Shown here one piece after another: positions 7,392 to 16,980 of a DNA stretch of 64,000 nucleotides. Position 1 is the stretch's first letter, and each line of letters opens with the position of its first letter. The stretch is from Jannaschia sp. M317 (lineage in GTDB: Bacteria > Pseudomonadota > Alphaproteobacteria > Rhodobacterales > Rhodobacteraceae). Position numbers and translations under genes: made by a program. The notes below the pieces were generated by a model. That model saw nothing but the letters and a program-made list of their open reading frames with translations, was not told the DNA's origin and did not search any database. The DNA lies in contig NZ_CP081155.1 of assembly GCF_025141175.1 (NCBI RefSeq), positions 1,145,001 through 1,209,000 of the forward strand, written 5' to 3'.

Positions 7392-9731
7392 TCAGCGACC
7401 GCGTGGTTTCGCCCGCGTTGTGGGGGTGGCCTCCGCCGGGTCTTCGGGCCAGGGATGCCGTGGATATTGCGCGCGCATATCGCGGCGCACATCGGCATAG
7501 GACCCGGCCCAGAACCCCGGCAGATCCTGGGTGATCGCAACGGGCCGCTGCGCCGGTGACAGCAGCTCCATCCGCAGCGGTGTGTCCCCCACCATCGGAT
7601 GCCGTGTTTCGCCCAACACCTCCTGCAGCCGCAGCGAGACGGTCGGCGTCTCGTGGCCGTAGTCGATGGGCACCTTGCGCCCCAGCGGAGTGGTGTAGGC
7701 GGCGGGGGCGAGCCGGTCCAACCTTTGCCCATCCTCCCATCCCAACCACGCGGTCAGGGCGTCGAACGGATCCAGGCGCCCCAGGCCAGCGGCATCCCGA
7801 AGGCCGATCAAATGCGGCAGCAGCCAATCCTCCGCCGTGGCCAACAGACCTGTATCGGACACATCGCGCAGTTTGACCGCCGCAATCCGCGCCCGCAGCA
7901 GGCGCGCCCGTTTGCTCCACCCTAGGCTGTCGAGGCCGAGTGCGTGAACGCCGTCCAGCGCCGCGCGGGCGATGTCCGCTTCGGGGGCGTCCGGCCAGGC
8001 TCGGTCGTCCAGCGCGATGGCCCCCAGGCGTTCCTGCCGGCGGGTTTCGACCCGTCGGTGCCGATCGGACCAGGCGCACACGTCGACCCAGGTCAGCCGG
8101 TCGCCCAGCACCTCGCGCAGCTCCGCCTCGCTGAGGACCAGCCCACGGCGGACACGCGCTTCGGTGCGATCACCGTCCAGGTCGCAGGCCACGATCAGTC
8201 GAGCGCTCGCCAGGGCGTCGCCCTTGTCCATCCGCGCGCCTTTGCCGCCCGACAGCAGCCAGCGAGGGGCGTCACCGGGGCGGCGCAGCCCGACGCGGTC
8301 GGGATAGGCCAGCGCCAGTTGCTGCGCCGGGCTCAGGTCCGGCCCGGCCTCATAGCGGCGCAACCGCCTTGCCTCGGCCCGCGCGTCGGGCGCGGGGCGG
8401 CGCAGCGCCTCCGTCAGGTCGACGGATCCCGGTGGCAGGCGCGTGGACAAGCACCCAGCCAACAACGTGCTGCCGCTGCCACCGCGCAGCACCATGTGCG
8501 CCAGCCGGGGATGCAGCGGCAAGCGCGCCAAGGCCCGCCCGTGGTCCGTGATCGACCCGCCTGAGAGGGCCCCCAGTTCGGCCAGCAAGGCCCTCGCTTC
8601 GGTCAGCGCGCCCTCGGGCGGGGGCGTAAGGAATGGCAGGTCGTCCGATCCCCAGGCCGCCAGCTCCAACGCCAGCCCTGCCAGGTCGGCATTGGCGATT
8701 TCGGGGGCAGGATGCGGTAGCATCCCGCCTTCTTCGCCGCGTGTCCAATTGGCATAGGCCACGCCTGCGGCGACCCGACCGGCGCGGCCTGCGCGTTGGG
8801 TTGCCTCGGCCCTCGTGACCCGTTCGGTGACCAGCCGTGACATCCCCGATGCGGCGTAGAACCGCGCGCGCCGTGCCCGGCCCCCGTCGACCACCGCGCG
8901 GATGCCTTCGATCGTCAGCGAGGTTTCAGCGATGGAGGTCGCCAAGACGACCCGTCGCCCGCCGCCGGGTTCGATCGCGGCCTGCTGATCCTTGAACGGC
9001 AAGGCCCCGTACAGCGGCCTGACGGCTGCGCCGCAGCCCGTCAGCAGGTCCGCGCAGCGGCGGATCTCGCCCTCGCCGGGCAGGAAGGCCAGCACATCGC
9101 CCGCTCCCTCATCCAAGGCTTGCAACACGAGGCCCGCGACCTGCGCTTCGAGCCGCTGGCGGTCCGGTGGGGGACGATCGCGCCAGCGTCGCTCTACCGG
9201 GTATGACCGCCCGTCAGAGGTCACGACCGGCGCGCCCAGCAGGTCGGCCACCGGACCGGCATCCAGGGTGGCCGACATGACCAGAACCTGCAGATCGGGG
9301 CGCAGCGCCTGCCGCGCCTCCCAGGTCAGGGCCAGGCCCAGGTCCGCGTTCAGGGACCGTTCATGGAATTCGTCGAAGATCACCGCCCCCACGCCCGGCA
9401 GTTCAGGATCGGATTGCAGCATCCGCGTCAGAATGCCCTCGGTCACGACCTCGATCCGGGTGGCTTTGGACACTTCGGATGCGCCCCGCATGCGGAAGCC
9501 GACGGTCTGTCCGACCGGCTCGCCCAGCGTGTCGGCCATGCGGGCGGCGGCGGCGCGGGTGGCCAGGCGTCGGGGTTCCAGCATGACAATACGGCCCGTG
9601 ACCTGCGGCAACAGGGCCAGCGGCACCCGTGTCGTCTTGCCCGCACCGGGCGGGGCCTGCAGGACGGCCACGCCCCCGGCGGCCATCACGGCGCAGAGTT
9701 CGGGCAGGACATCCTCGATCGGCAGTCTCAT
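7392..9731 (-). CDS. hrpB: ATP-dependent helicase HrpB
   Basis: A 779-residue DExH-box helicase of the HrpA/HrpB group. Walker A is APPGAGKTT with Lys32. Motif II is DEFH at residues 120-123, and motif III is seen as VMSATLD. The late helicase motif QRAGRAGR is present near residue 300. Lengths near 800 are usual. HrpB proteins are RNA helicase-like, but their physiological substrate is not settled. The ATG at 9731 overlaps the stop of the upstream DUF3108 gene as ATGA, so the two are translationally coupled. The stop is 40 bases from the convergent atp terminator. Confidence 0.93.
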   Translation of the reverse strand: MRLPIEDVLPELCAVMAAGGVAVLQAPPGAGKTTRVPLALLPQVTGRIVMLEPRRLATRAAAARMADTLGEPVGQTVGFRMRGASEVSKATRIEVVTEGILTRMLQSDPELPGVGAVIFDEFHERSLNADLGLALTWEARQALRPDLQVLVMSATLDAGPVADLLGAPVVTSDGRSYPVERRWRDRPPPDRQRLEAQVAGLVLQALDEGAGDVLAFLPGEGEIRRCADLLTGCGAAVRPLYGALPFKDQQAAIEPGGGRRVVLATSIAETSLTIEGIRAVVDGGRARRARFYAASGMSRLVTERVTRAEATQRAGRAGRVAAGVAYANWTRGEEGGMLPHPAPEIANADLAGLALELAAWGSDDLPFLTPPPEGALTEARALLAELGALSGGSITDHGRALARLPLHPRLAHMVLRGGSGSTLLAGCLSTRLPPGSVDLTEALRRPAPDARAEARRLRRYEAGPDLSPAQQLALAYPDRVGLRRPGDAPRWLLSGGKGARMDKGDALASARLIVACDLDGDRTEARVRRGLVLSEAELREVLGDRLTWVDVCAWSDRHRRVETRRQERLGAIALDDRAWPDAPEADIARAALDGVHALGLDSLGWSKRARLLRARIAAVKLRDVSDTGLLATAEDWLLPHLIGLRDAAGLGRLDPFDALTAWLGWEDGQRLDRLAPAAYTTPLGRKVPIDYGHETPTVSLRLQEVLGETRHPMVGDTPLRMELLSPAQRPVAITQDLPGFWAGSYADVRRDMRAQYPRHPWPEDPAEATPTTRAKPRGR

Positions 9732-10432
9732 TGGCGGCGCAACACCGCCTGGCCCAGCGAGGTGTCGGAGCGGATTTCGCCCACCTGCACCCGCCCCCCC
9801 GCGACCGGGGTGAAGACGAAGGTCATCTCGACGGCCTCTCGCTTGGCCAACTGCTCTTCGGAGTATCCGCGCAGGCGGCGGTATTCGGCGGGGCAGGTCA
9901 CCGTCCCCCCGGTCTCGCGCGGGGCACCGAGTGTCAGCCGGGACACGTGTCGCCCGTCGAACAGGTCGAACCGGCGGTCGCAGGCCGCATCCGGCGCAAC
10001 CGGCTGCAACACGGCATAGAGCGCGGTCAGCGGATCGACGACGCCCTGTTGCGCCGTCGGGTCGATGTCATGGGGTTCGGGCGCGCGCGCCGGGTCGAAT
10101 GTGACGCTGGCAGGGGTGGTGCCGTTGAATTCTGTTGTGGCCACAGTCCGCTCTCCGTCGTCGACCTCCACCTCCGAGTAGGTGGTGCTGATATAACGGC
10201 CGTCCCGGATCTGGCCCTGCGCCCGACCTTCAAAGCCATATTTCACCAAGGCACCGACCAGCCCTGTCGCCTTTGCCGCGGACGACACGGAATAGCTGCC
10301 GCCGCTGTCTGCCCCGCGAATCGCGATCTGTCCGCCGGTGATCCCGCGCAACGACAGCGTGTATTGCGCGTCCACGTTGCCCGCGTGGGCGGGCAGGGCA
10401 AGCAGCAGCGGCAGAATGAAACGCAGGACCAT
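9728..10432 (-). CDS. Secreted DUF3108-type protein
   Basis: A 234-residue exported protein. A signal peptide (MVLRFILPLLLALPAHA) precedes NVDAQYTLSLRGITGGQIAI, the usual beginning of DUF3108 domains. The body is beta-rich, with VKYGFEGRAQGQIRDG near residue 64 and two cysteines (DAACDRRF, TVTCPAEY) that could form a disulfide. The ATG at 10432 is chosen because it opens the signal peptide; longer in-frame starts add non-hydrophobic sequence. It is in an operon with hrpB (4-base overlap) and divergent from meaB. The molecular function is unknown. Confidence 0.85.
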   Translation of the reverse strand: MVLRFILPLLLALPAHAGNVDAQYTLSLRGITGGQIAIRGADSGGSYSVSSAAKATGLVGALVKYGFEGRAQGQIRDGRYISTTYSEVEVDDGERTVATTEFNGTTPASVTFDPARAPEPHDIDPTAQQGVVDPLTALYAVLQPVAPDAACDRRFDLFDGRHVSRLTLGAPRETGGTVTCPAEYRRLRGYSEEQLAKREAVEMTFVFTPVAGGRVQVGEIRSDTSLGQAVLRRQ

Positions 10433-10528
10433 CGACAACCTCCGGGTGGTGTTGCTGACGACATAGGACAATCTGCCGCTCAATCCCACGGGTTGCATTG
10501 ACCGCACCCGCCGGGCATCCCCGAGGGC

Positions 10529-11509
10529 ATGAATGACGATCCCCTGCATGGCCCCTTGCTGGCCGGTGACCGTCGGGCGCTGGCCCGGGCGATCACGCTG
10601 GTCGAAAGCACCCGCCCCGATCACCGTGTGCGCGCCGTGGCCTTGCTGGACGGTTTGCGCGCCGAAGGGCGGCAGGCCCTGCGCATCGGCCTGTCGGGCA
10701 CGCCCGGTGTCGGAAAATCGACCTTTATCGAGGCGTTCGGGACGCTTCTGACCGAACAGGGCAAACGTGTGGCCGTGCTTGCCGTCGACCCGTCATCGAC
10801 CCGCACGGGTGGATCGATCCTGGGTGACAAGACGCGGATGGAACGGCTCAGCCGCGATCCGCGCGCCTTTATCCGGCCCTCGCCGTCGGCGGCGCATCTC
10901 GGCGGCGTTGCGCGCCGGTCGCGCGAGGCGGTCGCGCTCTGCGAGGCGGCGGGCTTTGACGTGGTGCTGATCGAGACGGTGGGCGTGGGCCAATCCGAGA
11001 CGATGGTGGCGCAGATGTGCGACCTGTTCGTTCTGTTGCTTGCGCCCGCGGGCGGGGACGAGCTGCAGGGCGTCAAGCGCGGCATCATGGAAATTGCGGA
11101 CCTGATCCTGGTGAACAAGGCCGACGGAGAGCTGAAATCCACGGCGACCCGAACGGTCGCCGATTATGCCGGCGCGCTGCGGCTGTTGCGCAAACGCCCG
11201 CAGGACCCCGATGGCTTTCCCAAGGCGTTGCCCGTCTCGGCCCTGGCCGAGGAAGGATTGGCCCGCGCCTGGGCCGAGATGCAGGACCTCGCCTCCTGGC
11301 GGCGCGAGGCAGGGCATTGGGCCGAAAATCGCGCCGCGCAAGCCGCCCATTGGTTCACGCAGGAGGTGCGCGAAGGATTGCTGGCACGTCTGACCCAGGA
11401 CGCCGAGACCCGCGCGCGCATGGCGGATCTGGCCCGCGCCGTGGCCAGAGGCGACCGCGCGCCGCAGGCAGCGGCGCAGGAGATGCTCGAATCGCTGCGG
11501 GGCGCTTGA
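10529..11509 (+). CDS. meaB: Methylmalonyl-CoA mutase-associated GTPase MeaB
   Basis: A 326-residue G3E-family GTPase that guards and reactivates adenosylcobalamin-dependent methylmalonyl-CoA (or ethylmalonyl-CoA) mutase. Walker A is GTPGVGKST with Lys63. [20 protein letters not shown] and ETVGVGQSE are the family's switch regions, and LVNKADGE is the guanine-specificity NKxD box. It fits the ethylmalonyl-CoA pathway suggested by mcl1 at 62658. The mutase itself is not in the window. Its cofactor would come from the cobalamin genes at 33012-55362. Confidence 0.95.
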   Translation: MNDDPLHGPLLAGDRRALARAITLVESTRPDHRVRAVALLDGLRAEGRQALRIGLSGTPGVGKSTFIEAFGTLLTEQGKRVAVLAVDPSSTRTGGSILGDKTRMERLSRDPRAFIRPSPSAAHLGGVARRSREAVALCEAAGFDVVLIETVGVGQSETMVAQMCDLFVLLLAPAGGDELQGVKRGIMEIADLILVNKADGELKSTATRTVADYAGALRLLRKRPQDPDGFPKALPVSALAEEGLARAWAEMQDLASWRREAGHWAENRAAQAAHWFTQEVREGLLARLTQDAETRARMADLARAVARGDRAPQAAAQEMLESLRGA

Positions 11510-11534
11510 CGCGCCGGTCCAGCCCGACTATCAC
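11506..11534 (+). promoter_or_regulatory. Promoter of rpmB
   Basis: TTGACG at 11506-11511, a 17-base spacer, and TATCAC at 11529-11534. The -35 box overlaps the meaB stop codon. It would give a leader of about 65 bases before rpmB. Confidence 0.6.
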
Positions 11535-11604
11535 GCCGCGACCGCGGGGCCGTTTGATCGGCCCTGCACCTGTTTTTGAAACCCTTCAACCCGAGGTCCC
11601 CGCC

Positions 11605-11907
11605 ATGTCGCGCGTTTGCGAACTCTCCGGAAAAGGCCCGATGACGGGCAACAATGTCAGCCACGCGAACAACAAGACGCGTCGCCGCTTCCTGCCCAAC
11701 CTGAACGACGTCACGCTGCAGTCCGAAGCATTGGGTCGCGCGTTCAAGCTGCGGATTTCCGCCGCTGCCCTGCGCACCGTCGATCATCGTGGCGGTCTGG
11801 ACGCGTTCCTGGCCAAAGCCAAGGACGCGGAGCTGTCGGCCCGCGCGTTGAAGATCAAAAAGGACATTGCCAAGTCCTCCAACACGGCGGCCGCGCTGGA
11901 GGCCTGA
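11605..11907 (+). CDS. rpmB: 50S ribosomal protein L28
   Basis: A 100-residue L28 with the conserved start [20 protein letters not shown] and the basic [11 protein letters not shown] motif. The C-terminal half (residues 55-100) matches the alphaproteobacterial long form. It lacks the four-cysteine zinc ribbon of C+ L28 forms. A dedicated promoter (11506-11534) and a strong terminator (11939-11965) make it a single-gene unit. Confidence 0.98.
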   Translation: MSRVCELSGKGPMTGNNVSHANNKTRRRFLPNLNDVTLQSEALGRAFKLRISAAALRTVDHRGGLDAFLAKAKDAELSARALKIKKDIAKSSNTAAALEA

Positions 11908-11938
11908 GCCTTCGCCAAGTTGCCTGACGCTTCAGAAA

Positions 11939-11965
11939 GGCCCCTGCGCAAGCGGGGGCCTTTTT
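11939..11965 (+). terminator. Rho-independent terminator of rpmB
   Basis: GGCCCC and GGGGGCC pair around TGCGCAAGC and are followed by TTTTT, 32 bases after the rpmB stop. It also faces the convergent small gene at 11992. Confidence 0.9.
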
Positions 11966-11991
11966 CGTTGAGGTCACTGTGGTGTTGGTGG

Positions 11992-12168
11992 TCAGTCGTC
12001 GATCTTGTCCGCGACCTTGGCCGTGTCGTTCGCGGCCTGCGCCTTGGCCGCGCCGCCGCCCAGCCCCGTGACAGGTCGGCCTGCCTCGACGGCCATTGAT
12101 GTGGCGCGCAGGAAATAGACGCACATCGCAAGCAGGGCGAGCAGCAGGATGATCGGTAAAAATGCCAT
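11992..12168 (-). CDS. Small single-helix membrane protein
   Basis: A 58-residue protein with one N-terminal membrane helix (MAFLPIILLLALLAMCVYFL). A short polar tail rich in Ala, Asp and Lys follows, ending AKVADKIDD. The ATG at 12168 is used because AAGGAG lies 7-12 bases upstream on this strand; the longer in-frame form would place charged residues before the helix. No family is recognised. It lies between the rpmB terminator and the sirtuin gene and could be co-transcribed with the sirtuin. Confidence 0.65.
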   Translation of the reverse strand: MAFLPIILLLALLAMCVYFLRATSMAVEAGRPVTGLGGGAAKAQAANDTAKVADKIDD

Positions 12169-12264
12169 GGCAGGCTCCTTTGGGGCAGAATGAGCAGACA
12201 CTTTTCAACATAGGCGCGCCTGCCCATACGGAAACCCCTCAGGCGGCTGCACGCAGGGCTCCGC

Positions 12265-12945
12265 CTATTGGCGCAGCACCTCTGCCACCCAATTGGGCAC
12301 CAATTGCGACGCCGGGCCTTTGCGGATGGCGTCGAATCGCCCGCCAGAGGCCTCCAGGTTCAGCTCCAGCGTCTGGGCCCCTGCGGTTCGCGCCATCTCG
12401 ACGAAGCCTGCGGCCGGGTAGACGGTGCCAGAGGTGCCGATGCTGACGAACAGATCCGCCCGGGCCAGCGCCGCCTCGATCCGGTCCATGTGGTGGGGGA
12501 TCTCTCCGAACCAGACGACATCCGGGCGCGTGTGGCGGGCGGTGCACCTGGGGCAGGGGTCCGTGGGGGCCATCCGCGCGGGCGCATCCCACCTTGCGCC
12601 GCAAGCGTGGCATAGGGCGCGGGCCAGTTCCCCGTGCATATGGATCACGTCCCGCGCCCCGGCTCGTTCCAACAGGTCGTCGACGTTCTGCGTAACCAGA
12701 GTGATGCCAGGCCTCTGCGACAGCCGGGCAAGCGCGTCATGGGCGGCCCCCGGTGCGGCGGCCCGCATGTTCGCGCGGCGCGCATTGTAAAAGCGATGCA
12801 CCAGGTCCGGATCGCGGGCAAAGCCCTGTGGCGTTGCCACATCCCCCAGGTCGTAGTGCCGCCAGAGACCGCCTTTGTCGCGAAACGTGCCCAGCCCCTG
12901 TTCCGCGCTCAACCCCGCGCCCGACAACACCACGATCCGATCCAT
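12265..12945 (-). CDS. cobB: NAD-dependent protein deacylase (sirtuin)
   Basis: A 226-residue class III sirtuin. The NAD-binding GAGLSAEQGLGTFRDKGGLW is at about residues 9-28. TQNVDDLLERAG precedes the catalytic histidine in IHMHGEL. CHAC and CPRC form the structural zinc site, and the late SIGTSGTVYPAAGF is also typical. It removes acyl groups from protein lysines using NAD. It is divergent from the phosphatase gene at 13019. CobB in this sense is unrelated to the cobalamin enzyme of the same name. Confidence 0.95.
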   Translation of the reverse strand: MDRIVVLSGAGLSAEQGLGTFRDKGGLWRHYDLGDVATPQGFARDPDLVHRFYNARRANMRAAAPGAAHDALARLSQRPGITLVTQNVDDLLERAGARDVIHMHGELARALCHACGARWDAPARMAPTDPCPRCTARHTRPDVVWFGEIPHHMDRIEAALARADLFVSIGTSGTVYPAAGFVEMARTAGAQTLELNLEASGGRFDAIRKGPASQLVPNWVAEVLRQ

Positions 12946-13018
12946 CCCGTGACCCTGCCCGAGCGCGGTGTCGATGGCCAGACTGGCGCGGCGCGACGGG
13001 CTGGCCTATGTCGGCGGT

Positions 13019-13426
13019 ATGCGCGTTCTGTTCGTTTGCCTTGGAAATATTTGCCGGTCCGCCGCCGCCGAGGGCGTGCTGCGGGCGCGGCGACCCGATT
13101 GGCAGGTCGACAGCGCGGGAACCTCCGACTGGCACATTGGCAATCCGCCCTATGGCCCGATGCAGGCCGAGGCGCGGGATCGGGGGCTGGACCTGTCCGG
13201 GCAACGCGCGCGGCAGGTGAGTGTCGCGGATTTCGCGGCCTTTGATCGGGTACTGGCGATGGATGCGTCGGTCCTGGCCGATCTACGCGGGATGCCGGGC
13301 GGCGAGATGGCGGAGCTGTTCGGTGTCGCCACGGGCCTGGGCGCACACGACGTGCCCGACCCATACTACACGCGCGACTTCGCGGGGTGTCTCGACATGA
13401 TCGAGGCGGGCTGCGCGCGTCTCTGA
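13019..13426 (+). CDS. Low-molecular-weight protein-tyrosine phosphatase
   Basis: A 135-residue phosphatase. The P-loop VCLGNICRS gives the nucleophile Cys7 and Arg13, and the general acid lies in VPDPYYTRDF. It hydrolyses phosphotyrosine by a cysteine-phosphate intermediate. Bacterial members act on tyrosine kinases of polysaccharide export or on arginine phosphate, and no such partner is close by. The ATG at 13019 is used because the fold starts at MRVLFVCLG. Two adjacent palindromes (13435-13478) separate it from the convergent transglycosylase. Confidence 0.94.
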   Translation: MRVLFVCLGNICRSAAAEGVLRARRPDWQVDSAGTSDWHIGNPPYGPMQAEARDRGLDLSGQRARQVSVADFAAFDRVLAMDASVLADLRGMPGGEMAELFGVATGLGAHDVPDPYYTRDFAGCLDMIEAGCARL

Positions 13427-13434
13427 CCGCGCAG

Positions 13435-13456
13435 CCAGAGTTTTCGAAAACTCTGG
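13435..13456. repeat. Perfect 22-bp palindrome between convergent genes
   Basis: CCAGAGTTTTC and its mirror GAAAACTCTGG form a perfect palindrome starting 8 bases after the phosphatase stop. It can act as a bidirectional terminator hairpin or as a protein-binding site. Another inverted repeat abuts it directly. Confidence 0.65.
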
Positions 13457-13478
13457 TCAAATCCTTTGAAGGATTTGA
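13457..13478. repeat. Second inverted repeat abutting the palindrome
   Basis: TCAAATCCTT and AAGGATTTGA are perfect 10-base arms around TG. With a six-base loop, the stem is eight base pairs. It ends 6 bases before the stop of the convergent transglycosylase gene. Confidence 0.6.
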
Positions 13479-13483
13479 TCGCC

Positions 13484-15442
13484 TCAGCCGCCGTTGCCCA
13501 GTTCGTCGTAGCCGTTGCGCAGCCAGTGGCTCAGCCGGACGTCACCTGCCTCGCCCGTGATGCGTGCGCGATAGGGCATCAGGCTTTCGCTGACGCGCAT
13601 GATGTAGTTGCGGGTTTCGCTGAAGGGCACATCCTCGATCCAGTCGATGACATCGACCGACGGGTCCGACGGCAGACCGAAGTCCGCCGACCAGCGCCGT
13701 GCCCGCGACGGGCCCGCGTTGTAGGCTGCCGGCACCAGGATGGGGGAGCGGCCGAATTCCGCCTCCAACTCCTGCAGGTAGGTCGTGCCGAGCAGCGCGT
13801 TATACAGCGGATCCGTCGTCAGCCGCCCGGCCTCGTAGGCGATGTCCAGTTGCCCTGCCATTTCGCGTGCGGTCCCTGGCATCAACTGCATCAGCCCGCG
13901 CGCCCCGGCCCCAGAGACGACGACCGGGTCGAACTCCGATTCGCGCCGCGCGATGGCAAGGGTCAGTTCGGAGGCGACGGGGCTGGGCAGGGTGGCCAGA
14001 TCGGTGACCGGGAAATAGCCCTTGTGCAATTCATGCCCCGCCTGCGCCGCGCGCTTGGCGATGATCAGGGCGATATGCGGCTCTTCCAGTTCCAGGGCGA
14101 CGTCGATCAGCGTGCCGATCTGCGCGCGGGGAAGGGTTTCGGCCATATGCGCCATGAACCTCTCTGCCAGCGATCGTTCGCCGATGCCCTGCAGGGCCAG
14201 CGCGGCGCGCAGCACGCTGCTTTGCCCCAATCCGGCGGCGGTCAGGGGCGCGAACGCCTCCTGCCCGGTCAGAAGCGGGTCGGCGGGCAGCCCGGCGCGT
14301 TCGGCGGCCAGTTGTCCGTAAAAGCTGGTCTGCCATTGCCCGCCCGCGCGGTAGGCGGTCATGGCACCAGCGGTGTCGCCCGCGGCCTCCAGCGCGCGGC
14401 CAAGCCAATAGCCGGCGCGTCCCCTGGAAATCGGCGAGGCGACATTGGCATCGAACCGGCGGAAATGCACAGCGGCCTGCGCCGGATCGTCCAGGAACCG
14501 CAGCGCCATGTAGCCCGCCAGCCATTCGAGGCTGGCCACGTCGTCTGCGCCGTCGGGCAGATGGTGGCGCGCGGCGACACGGTATCCCGCCACCGGGTCG
14601 CCGTCCTGCATCAGGCCCCGCGCCAGTCGCGCGCGGTGGTCTGCCCAGGCGCGGGGATTGCCCAGCGTATCCTCGCTTTCATCATAGGCGAACAGCAGGT
14701 CCAGCGCGTCGGAGCGTCGTCCCTTGTCCAGCCGCCAGCGGAACCGTTCATAGGCGAGGCCTTGATGGTCGCGCCACGTCTCCGGTACCGCTTCGATCAG
14801 GGCATCGACCCCGTCGCGCCCATCGCGCAGGGCGATGCGGGCACGGGCGAGTGCCGCCTCCGGCCCATCGACCAGCGGCAGAACCCGCTCGGCCGAGACG
14901 ATATCCCCCGACCAGGTCAGCGCATCCAGTCGGGCGGCGTGGTACGGGGTCAGGGCGTCGCGCCAAAGTTCGACGAACCCGGCATGGCTGGCGGCGGTCA
15001 TCGGCTTGGAGAGCCAGAAATCGATCACGACGGCCTCTGCTTCGGCCATGCGACCCACTGCGCGCAACGAGGTGGAATACAAAAGCGCGCCGCGCGACGT
15101 GCGGGGCGGTTCGGATTCGAAGAAGGCGATCAGACGGTCGGGGGCCGTGGTGACCGGAATGTCCGCCTCGACCCGCGTGCGCAACAGCGGCAGACCGGGC
15201 CAGTCGGGGTTGCGGGCCAGAAACGCCTCGGCCTCGGCGAAGGTGCCCATACGGTTGCGCAGCAGTGTCCAGCGCAAGACGTCGGCCGCCGGTGGGGTGG
15301 CGATGCGGTCCAGCGCGGCGCGCGCCGCCTCTGCGTCGCCCGCGCGCACCTGCGCCAGCCCGACCGCCAGGTTGGGGTCGGCGCGCAGCGGGCCATGGAA
15401 AATCGTGATTGCCGCGATAGCGGTCAGAAATAGCTTCAACAT
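13484..15442 (-). CDS. Soluble lytic murein transglycosylase (Slt type)
   Basis: A 652-residue exported enzyme that cleaves peptidoglycan glycan strands to 1,6-anhydromuropeptides. A signal peptide (MLKLFLTAIAAITIFHGPLRA) is followed by a long alpha-helical superhelix (about 450 residues of TPR-like repeats). The SLT domain comes next, with RRESEFDPVVVSGAGARGLMQ, the catalytic Glu near residue 500. The tail has YNAGPSRARRW and ETRNYIMRV, as in Slt70. The ATG at 15442 has AAGAGG upstream. It is divergent from dapA. Confidence 0.93.
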   Translation of the reverse strand: MLKLFLTAIAAITIFHGPLRADPNLAVGLAQVRAGDAEAARAALDRIATPPAADVLRWTLLRNRMGTFAEAEAFLARNPDWPGLPLLRTRVEADIPVTTAPDRLIAFFESEPPRTSRGALLYSTSLRAVGRMAEAEAVVIDFWLSKPMTAASHAGFVELWRDALTPYHAARLDALTWSGDIVSAERVLPLVDGPEAALARARIALRDGRDGVDALIEAVPETWRDHQGLAYERFRWRLDKGRRSDALDLLFAYDESEDTLGNPRAWADHRARLARGLMQDGDPVAGYRVAARHHLPDGADDVASLEWLAGYMALRFLDDPAQAAVHFRRFDANVASPISRGRAGYWLGRALEAAGDTAGAMTAYRAGGQWQTSFYGQLAAERAGLPADPLLTGQEAFAPLTAAGLGQSSVLRAALALQGIGERSLAERFMAHMAETLPRAQIGTLIDVALELEEPHIALIIAKRAAQAGHELHKGYFPVTDLATLPSPVASELTLAIARRESEFDPVVVSGAGARGLMQLMPGTAREMAGQLDIAYEAGRLTTDPLYNALLGTTYLQELEAEFGRSPILVPAAYNAGPSRARRWSADFGLPSDPSVDVIDWIEDVPFSETRNYIMRVSESLMPYRARITGEAGDVRLSHWLRNGYDELGNGG

Positions 15443-15513
15443 ATCACACCTCTTGCGGGCCAACGCCCAAGCGCGCCGATCGGTTCAGACCCCATCTTAG
15501 CCGATCCAGCGAC

Positions 15514-15542
15514 TTGCCGCTGCTCGGACGGGGCACTAGGGT
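15514..15542 (+). promoter_or_regulatory. Probable promoter of dapA
   Basis: TTGCCG at 15514-15519 and TAGGGT at 15537-15542 are separated by 17 bases. The dapA ATG lies 42 bases downstream, preceded by AGGAGG. Confidence 0.4.
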
Positions 15543-15583
15543 CCGCACGAATTTGTTATCGCCCTACATAGGAGGATGCGTCG

Positions 15584-16456
15584 ATGTTCAAAGGCTCCAT
15601 GGTTGCCCTGGTGACGCCCCTCAAGAACGGTGCGGTGGATTATGCGGCGCTGGACGCGCTGGTGGATTGGCAGATCGAAGAGGGCACCAAGGTTCTGGTC
15701 CCCGTCGGCACCACGGGCGAAAGCCCCACCCTGACCCACGAAGAGCATGAGGCCGTCGTGGAACGCGTGGTCAAGCAGGCGGCGGGCCGGGTCCCGGTCA
15801 TTGCAGGGGCGGGGTCCAACAACACCGCCGAGGCGCGCCGCCATGTCGAACACGCCAAGCGGGTCGGCGCCGATGCCGCGTTGGTCGTCACGCCCTATTA
15901 CAACAAGCCGACGCAGGCTGGTCTGATCGCGCATTTCAAGGCCCTGGCCGAGGTCGGCCTGCCGATCGTGATCTACAACATCCCCGGCCGCTCGGTCGTG
16001 GACATGTCGCCCGCAACCATGGGCGAGCTGGCCAAGTTGCCGGAAATCGTGGGCGTCAAGGACGCGACCGGTGACCTTGCACGGGTCTGCGCCCAGCGGA
16101 TCACCTGCGGGCCGGACTTCCTGCAGATTTCGGGCGAGGATCCGACGGCGCACGGCTTCAACGCGCAGGGTGGGGTCGGCTGCATCTCGGTCACCTGCAA
16201 CGTCGCGCCTGGACTGTTGAGCCAGATGCAGGACGCAACCCTGTCCGGTGACTATGCGACTGCGCTGTCCATCCAGGACCGCCTGATGCCGCTGCATCAC
16301 GCCATCTTTGCCGAACCGGGATTGGTCGGCGCGAAATACGCGCTGTCGCTTCTGGGGCGCTGCGCGGAAGATGTGCGGCTGCCTCTGGTCGGGGCCACCG
16401 ACGCGTCCAAGGCGCGGATCGCGGATGCCATGCGCCATGCGGGTCTGTTGAACTAG
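15584..16456 (+). CDS. dapA: 4-hydroxy-tetrahydrodipicolinate synthase
   Basis: A 290-residue aldolase that condenses pyruvate with aspartate semialdehyde in the lysine/diaminopimelate pathway. [11 protein letters not shown] (residues 41-51) is the family signature. YYNKPTQAG and IYNIPGRS hold the active-site tyrosine and neighbours. The Schiff-base lysine is in [16 protein letters not shown] lies 7 bases before the ATG. It is followed by smpB after 47 bases containing a GGCCCG/CGGGCC inverted repeat, so the two may share a transcript with an internal control. Confidence 0.96.
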   Translation: MFKGSMVALVTPLKNGAVDYAALDALVDWQIEEGTKVLVPVGTTGESPTLTHEEHEAVVERVVKQAAGRVPVIAGAGSNNTAEARRHVEHAKRVGADAALVVTPYYNKPTQAGLIAHFKALAEVGLPIVIYNIPGRSVVDMSPATMGELAKLPEIVGVKDATGDLARVCAQRITCGPDFLQISGEDPTAHGFNAQGGVGCISVTCNVAPGLLSQMQDATLSGDYATALSIQDRLMPLHHAIFAEPGLVGAKYALSLLGRCAEDVRLPLVGATDASKARIADAMRHAGLLN

Positions 16457-16503
16457 GCGCCGGGCCCGTGGACAGCGGGCCTGCGACACCCTAGGTGAGG
16501 CCA

Positions 16504-16980
16504 ATGGCCAAGAAAGACGAAAACAAGAACTACAAGGTGATCGCCGAGAACCGGCGGGCGCGCTATGACTATGCTATCGAGGACGATATCGAATGCGGCA
16601 TCGTCCTGGAGGGGTCCGAGGTCAAATCCCTGCGCGAAGGCGGCACCAACATCGCCGAAAGCTATGCCGAGGTGAAGGACGGGGAGTTGTGGCTGGTCAA
16701 CGGCTACATCGCCCCCTACGCCCAGGCCAAGACCTTCGGTCACGAAGAACGCCGCCGCCGCAAACTGCTGGTGTCCCGGCGCGAGATTTCCAAGCTATGG
16801 AACGCCTCGGCCCGCGAGGGGTACACGATCGTGCCGCTGGTCATGTATTTCAACCACCGGGGCCGGGCAAAGCTGAAGGTCGGCATCGGCAAGGGCAAGA
16901 AAAACAACGACAAGCGCGACACGGTGGCCAAGCGCGACTGGCAACGGCAAAAGTCGCGCCTGATGAAGGAACACAACTGA
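16504..16980 (+). CDS. smpB: SsrA-binding protein (trans-translation)
   Basis: A 158-residue SmpB, the tmRNA chaperone that rescues stalled ribosomes. It begins [20 protein letters not shown]. The tmRNA-binding core has [16 protein letters not shown] and YIAPYAQA, and the basic C-terminal tail is [21 protein letters not shown]. The ATG at 16504 is chosen over the GTG at 16495, because TAGGTGAGG precedes it and homologues start MAKK. No ssrA gene is visible nearby. Confidence 0.96.
   Translation: MAKKDENKNYKVIAENRRARYDYAIEDDIECGIVLEGSEVKSLREGGTNIAESYAEVKDGELWLVNGYIAPYAQAKTFGHEERRRRKLLVSRREISKLWNASAREGYTIVPLVMYFNHRGRAKLKVGIGKGKKNNDKRDTVAKRDWQRQKSRLMKEHN

Noticed and set aside
13466..15433. 655-codon plus-strand frame opposite the lytic transglycosylase
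   Set aside because: It is a codon-bias shadow; the minus-strand protein has a signal peptide and full Slt motifs.
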